The notes under the pieces: generated by a model
What the model was told of the DNA's origin: nothing
The model's input: only the letters and a program-made list of their open reading frames with translations
Database searches by the model: none
Assembly (NCBI GenBank): GCA_003449615.1
Contig: DMHA01000239.1
Location: 1-8,918 of the forward strand
Direction of reading: 5' to 3'
DNA from: Flavobacterium sp.
GTDB taxonomy: Bacteria > Bacteroidota > Bacteroidia > Flavobacteriales > Flavobacteriaceae
Length of the DNA stretch: 8,918 nucleotides
Position numbers and translations under genes: made by a program
In this document: one piece after another, positions 6,629 to 8,918 of the stretch
Position numbering within the stretch: the first letter of the stretch is position 1
Layout of the letters: each line of letters opens with the position of its first letter

Positions 6629-7360
6629 TTATTTTTTAGAAGCTGAATAAATTGTTGCCACCCCAAAAGTTTGAGGTAAAGCAACTACATCTATAAACCC
6701 AATTTTTTTCAAAATATTGTTCAAAGCCTCTCCATAAGGAAAGGCTGCCGCCGATTCGGACAAATAACCGTAAGCAGCATTGTCTTTTGAAAATAATTTT
6801 CCAATAATAGGAAGTATGTTTTTACTATAAAAAGTGTAGCCCTGTTTGAAAGGTGTTTTCTCAGGAACAGAGGTTTCCAAGATAACAAATATACCTTTTG
6901 GTTTTAAAACCCTTACAATTTCAGCCAATCCTTTTTCTAAATTTTCAAAATTTCTAACGCCAAAAGCCACCGTGATGGCATCAAAATAGTTGTCTTCAAA
7001 AGGCATATTTTCGGAATCTCCCAAAACCATTTCAATTCGCTCGGACAAGTTTTTATCCAAAATCTTTTGCCTCCCCACTTCCAACATTCCTGTCGAAATA
7101 TCCAATCCTATAATTTTTTCGGCTTTGGTTTGTGCCATCATAATGGCTAAATCCCCTGTTCCGGTTGCAATATCCAAAATAGTTTTCGGATTAGTATTAG
7201 CCACCATACCCAACACTTTTTGACGCCATTTCACATCAATCCCAAAAGAAATAACCCGATTGAGATTGTCATAATTGCCTGAAATGGTATCAAACATGGA
7301 GGCTACTTGCTCTTTTTTGCTTAATGTAGAATCTTTATAAGGAGTTATGTTTTTTGACAT
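6629..7360 (-). CDS. ubiE: Demethylmenaquinone methyltransferase (UbiE/MenG family)
   Basis: This is the SAM-dependent C-methyltransferase for the last step of menaquinone synthesis (demethylmenaquinone to menaquinone). Flavobacteria use menaquinone, so the ubiquinone activity in the family name probably does not apply. At 243 aa it has normal length. The SAM-binding motif I is [10 protein letters not shown] (61-70), the acidic ribose-binding region is IIGLDIS (83-89), and the UbiE signatures are [16 protein letters not shown] (30-45) and [13 protein letters not shown] (150-162). The usual His after SFGI is Asp here, which I believe is common in Bacteroidota. The product ends in [17 protein letters not shown] box 17 nt upstream suggests its own promoter between folA and ubiE. 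sprT follows after 1 nt, so the two form an operon. Confidence 0.95.
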   Translation of the reverse strand: MSKNITPYKDSTLSKKEQVASMFDTISGNYDNLNRVISFGIDVKWRQKVLGMVANTNPKTILDIATGTGDLAIMMAQTKAEKIIGLDISTGMLEVGRQKILDKNLSERIEMVLGDSENMPFEDNYFDAITVAFGVRNFENLEKGLAEIVRVLKPKGIFVILETSVPEKTPFKQGYTFYSKNILPIIGKLFSKDNAAYGYLSESAAAFPYGEALNNILKKIGFIDVVALPQTFGVATIYSASKK

Positions 7361-7376
7361 TTTCTAAAATTTGGAG

Positions 7377-7384
7377 CAAAGGTA
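7377..7384 (-). promoter_or_regulatory. Candidate -7 promoter box for ubiE-sprT
   Basis: On the minus strand TACCTTTG is an exact TAnnTTTG match in the 48-bp gap between folA and ubiE. It would start transcription about 12 nt before the ubiE ATG. No TTG is present 17-23 nt upstream, so the -33 element is not supported. The same box sequence occurs before the CBM48 gene at 8443-8450. Confidence 0.5.
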
Positions 7385-7408
7385 AACTAGATTTTTGGAT
7401 AATAAATA

Positions 7409-7894
7409 TTAATTTTTTCTAACAAATGTTTGAAATGTGTAATCATAAAGGTGTTTTTCGTCTTTTGGATTAAAGATTTCAGAGGTTAATTTCCAAATAT
7501 TTGGGTCAATTTCAGGAAAAAAAACATCGGCTTCAAACGAATGATGCACTCTTGTAATATCTAGCTGGTTAGCCAAATGAATGGATTGGGAGTAAATTTC
7601 GCCACCACCAATTATAAATACAGGTTCATTTTTGGGGCAAACCGCCAAGGCCTTTTCTAAATTTTGAACCACAATACAACCCTCTATATGATAATTTTTT
7701 TGGCGGGTAATAATCACGTGGGTTCGGTTTGGGAGCGGTTTTGGAAAACTTTCAAAAGTTTTTCTGCCCATAATAATATGATGTCCTGTGGTAACTTCTT
7801 TGAATCGTTTAAAATCTTTGGGCAAATGCCAAAGCAAATCATTGTTCTTGCCAAGAGCATTGTTTTCGGCAACAGCCGCAATTAAAATTATCAT
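7409..7894 (-). CDS. folA: Dihydrofolate reductase
   Basis: The enzyme reduces dihydrofolate to tetrahydrofolate with NADPH, supplying one-carbon carriers for thymidylate, purine and methionine synthesis. The 161 aa match chromosomal bacterial DHFR in length. Key features are the N-terminal strand IILIAAVAENNALGK (2-16), WHLPKDFKRFK with the catalytic acid D27 at the same number as in E. coli, GRKTFES (43-49) of the NADPH site, R57 that contacts the folate glutamate, and IIGGGEIY (94-101). The ATG start leaves a 2-nt gap after the stop of the upstream 2TM gene, so the two are co-transcribed. The sequence looks like the ordinary housekeeping type, not a plasmid-borne resistance form. Confidence 0.97.
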   Translation of the reverse strand: MIILIAAVAENNALGKNNDLLWHLPKDFKRFKEVTTGHHIIMGRKTFESFPKPLPNRTHVIITRQKNYHIEGCIVVQNLEKALAVCPKNEPVFIIGGGEIYSQSIHLANQLDITRVHHSFEADVFFPEIDPNIWKLTSEIFNPKDEKHLYDYTFQTFVRKN

Positions 7895-7896
7895 TG

Positions 7897-8238
7897 TTAA
7901 CGGGAGTTTTTAGAAGAATCCTCTTCTATTTGATTTTGCAATTGATGAATTTTTTGTTGTTGTTTGGCAACTAACCGGTCTATTTGGTCACGTTCCCAAT
8001 TTCTATTCATAAATCGATCTGTAATAAATACTTTTATAAAATGTAAAATAAAAAGGAAAAACCAAAATGTAATTACCCAAATAGCCCAATTTGATGTTAT
8101 CCCAAAAACGGCAAATTGATTGGCAATAAACATGAAAATACTTCCCAAAATCAATAAAACAAAATGAAAATAAAGCTCTTTTTTTTGTTTTAATCTTCTC
8201 CTGGCGTATTCATATTGTTCGTGTTGTTCTCTTTCCAT
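7897..8238 (-). CDS. 2TM-domain membrane protein of unknown function
   Basis: This small 113-aa inner-membrane protein has a charged N-terminus (YEYARRRLKQKKE, 9-21) followed by two hydrophobic helices at about 22-40 and 51-72 with a short linker. It ends in a hydrophilic tail, RDQIDRLVAKQQQKIHQLQNQ (83-103), that should form a coiled coil. The layout and the N-terminal A-x3-L-K-x-K-K-x-x-Y/F pattern fit the 2TM domain family common in Bacteroidota, whose function is not known. The positive residues flanking the helices suggest both termini are cytoplasmic. It is the first gene of a minus-strand run, 2 nt before folA; the pairing with folA gives no clear functional clue. The ATG at 8236-8238 is the only good start. 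Confidence 0.82.
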   Translation of the reverse strand: MEREQHEQYEYARRRLKQKKELYFHFVLLILGSIFMFIANQFAVFGITSNWAIWVITFWFFLFILHFIKVFITDRFMNRNWERDQIDRLVAKQQQKIHQLQNQIEEDSSKNSR

Positions 8239-8256
8239 AATGCAAGATTTAGATTA

Positions 8257-8264
8257 TAAAGGTA
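8257..8264 (-). promoter_or_regulatory. Weak -7 box upstream of the 2TM-folA operon
   Basis: TACCTTTA on the minus strand matches TAnnTTTG at all but the last position and lies 18 nt before the start codon. No properly spaced TTG was seen upstream. Confidence 0.35.
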
Positions 8265-8420
8265 TGAATATTTTTGTAATTTCTTTGTTTTTCATTCAAG
8301 AATATTAAAAGAGAAAACGTTTTATGATTTTGAATTTGAAAATTAATGTAGTTTATAATTATGAATGTATTTTAATTTTATGACTTTTTTTGTCATACTC
8401 ATAAAACTTCACTTTAGATA

Positions 8421-8450
8421 TTGAAAGTTCAAATTTCTAATTTACCTTTG
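8421..8450 (+). promoter_or_regulatory. Bacteroidetes-type promoter of the CBM48-domain gene
   Basis: TTG at 8421-8423, a 19-nt spacer, and TACCTTTG at 8443-8450 fit the -33/-7 consensus of Flavobacterium housekeeping promoters with ideal spacing. Transcription would start near 8455, giving a leader of about 24 nt. This is the best-supported promoter in the window. Confidence 0.7.
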
Positions 8451-8478
8451 CCCTCATAATTCTATAAATGAAATAGTT

Positions 8479-8775
8479 ATGTCAATAAAGAAACAATTTA
8501 TAAAAACAAAACCAGTTTGTAAAGTTACATTTACTGTTGAAGCAAAAGAAGCAAACACAGCATCAGTTGTAGGAGATTTTAACAATTGGAATCCAGCTGA
8601 AGGCGAGTTATCAAAATTGAAAAATGGCACTTTCAAAGGTGTTTTCGATTTGCCAAAAGACGCATCTTATGAATTTAAGTATTTTGTAGATGGTGCTTAT
8701 GTAAACGACCCTGAATCTGATTCTTTCAAATGGAATGAATTTGCCGGAACTGAAAATGGTGTTTTAACCCTTTAA
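8479..8775 (+). CDS. Single-domain glycogen-binding-type (CBM48/AMPK1_CBM) protein
   Basis: The 98-aa protein consists almost wholly of one early-set/glycogen-binding domain. The signature VVGDFNNWNP (30-39) matches the SGSFNNW motif of the AMPK beta subunit. YEFKYFVDGAYVNDP (64-78) matches its YKFFVDGQW strand, and GTENGVLTL closes the domain. By alignment, the AMPK carbohydrate contacts W100, K126, W133 and N150 correspond to W37, K67, Y74 and N93, so only the second Trp is changed, to Tyr. There is no signal peptide, enzyme domain or membrane segment; it is probably cytoplasmic and may bind an alpha-glucan or another protein. It has its own promoter and a strong terminator, so it is a stand-alone transcription unit. 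The substrate and role are unknown; alpha-glucan binding is inferred from the fold. Confidence 0.85.
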   Translation: MSIKKQFIKTKPVCKVTFTVEAKEANTASVVGDFNNWNPAEGELSKLKNGTFKGVFDLPKDASYEFKYFVDGAYVNDPESDSFKWNEFAGTENGVLTL

Positions 8776-8781
8776 TATTCT

Positions 8782-8812
8782 AAAAATCCGCTTTTTTAAG
8801 CGGATTTTTTTT
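8782..8812. terminator. Strong symmetrical rho-independent terminator
   Basis: AAAAATCCGCTT (8782-8793) pairs with AAGCGGATTTTT (8798-8809) around a TTTT loop and is followed by more T. It ends the CBM48 gene seven bases after its stop. Because the stem is flanked by A-run and T-run it can also work for a gene arriving on the minus strand. Confidence 0.9.
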
Positions 8813-8826
8813 AATTCTATATCGAC

Positions 8827-8918
8827 TTAAACACTATTTTTTACTAAAATGGTTTTTAGGTCACTTCTATTTGTATAAAAAACGGTTCTACCACAAATTG
8901 TGTGGGTTTTGTAATTGT
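8827..8918 (-). CDS. Possible 3' end of a minus-strand gene running off the window
   Basis: The last 106 bases hold no complete gene. On the minus strand one frame is open from the right edge to TAA at 8827-8829. It gives 29 residues including NYKTHTICGRTVFYTN and SDLKTIL. The spacing NY...G...LK recalls the start of a LytTR DNA-binding domain, but such a domain would need about 45 more residues, so this would be a truncated one. A second frame (stop at 8856-8858) is also open. The bidirectional terminator just beyond supports some gene converging here. Too short to decide. Confidence 0.22.
   Translation of the reverse strand, partial: NYKTHTICGRTVFYTNRSDLKTILVKNSV

Noticed and set aside
6628..6684. 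Longer start for sprT, 19 codons upstream
   Set aside because: It would overlap ubiE by 56 nt and bury the signal peptide behind 19 extra residues; the ATG at 6625-6627 is far more plausible.
8379..8397. Hairpin TATGAC / GTCATA with a seven-T loop in the 240-bp spacer
   Set aside because: A 6-bp AT-rich stem without a following U-tract is expected by chance in such DNA; not called a terminator or operator.
8891..8905. Small hairpin CCACA / TGTGG followed by GTTTT near the right edge
   Set aside because: A 5-bp stem in an undetermined context, possibly inside a coding region; too weak to call.

Overview
The window reads as chromosomal DNA of a member of the Flavobacteriaceae (Bacteroidota), most likely Flavobacterium or a close relative. 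Evidence is the AT-rich sequence, several matches to the Bacteroidetes -7 promoter box TAnnTTTG, the lack of strong Shine-Dalgarno sites, a type IX secretion gene (sprT/porT), the Bacteroidota-specific lipoprotein TamL, and an AccD without its zinc ribbon. All assignments were made by reading the sequence; no database search was possible.

Left edge (1-421): an array of imperfect alternating inverted repeats (1-113) abuts a displaced 3' fragment of metK (S-adenosylmethionine synthetase). The natural stop of that fragment is replaced by a second, palindromic repeat (306-370), so the frame runs on into the loop of a bidirectional terminator (384-421). This is the most irregular part of the window.

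Central-left block (448-5061, minus strand): tamL -> fbaA -> accD, i.e. outer-membrane biogenesis, glycolysis/gluconeogenesis and fatty-acid synthesis. The fbaA-accD gap is filled by a heptamer repeat that can fold into a long hairpin in the mRNA strand. tamL starts with TTG and diverges from trmH across only 37 bp.

Central block: trmH (plus, 5099-5824), a SpoU-family RNA 2'-O-methyltransferase, converges on sprT. The two are separated by another heptamer-type repeat with a 12-bp perfect inverted repeat.

Right block (5908-8238, minus strand): 2TM-domain membrane protein -> folA -> ubiE/menG -> sprT. The gaps are 2 nt (2TM/folA), 47 nt with an internal promoter box (folA/ubiE) and 1 nt (ubiE/sprT). 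This joins folate and menaquinone metabolism to a T9SS outer-membrane protein.

Right edge: a 240-bp AT-rich spacer (8239-8478) holds divergent promoter boxes but no gene I can see. It is followed by a monocistronic single-domain glycogen-binding-type (CBM48/AMPK1_CBM) protein, a strong symmetrical terminator, and about 100 bp that may hold the 3' end of another minus-strand gene.

Most genes are ordinary housekeeping genes for the lineage. The unusual content lies in the repeats, the metK fragment, the start and L6 motif of TamL, and the small CBM48 protein. I found no convincing evidence of a wholly new multi-gene system.
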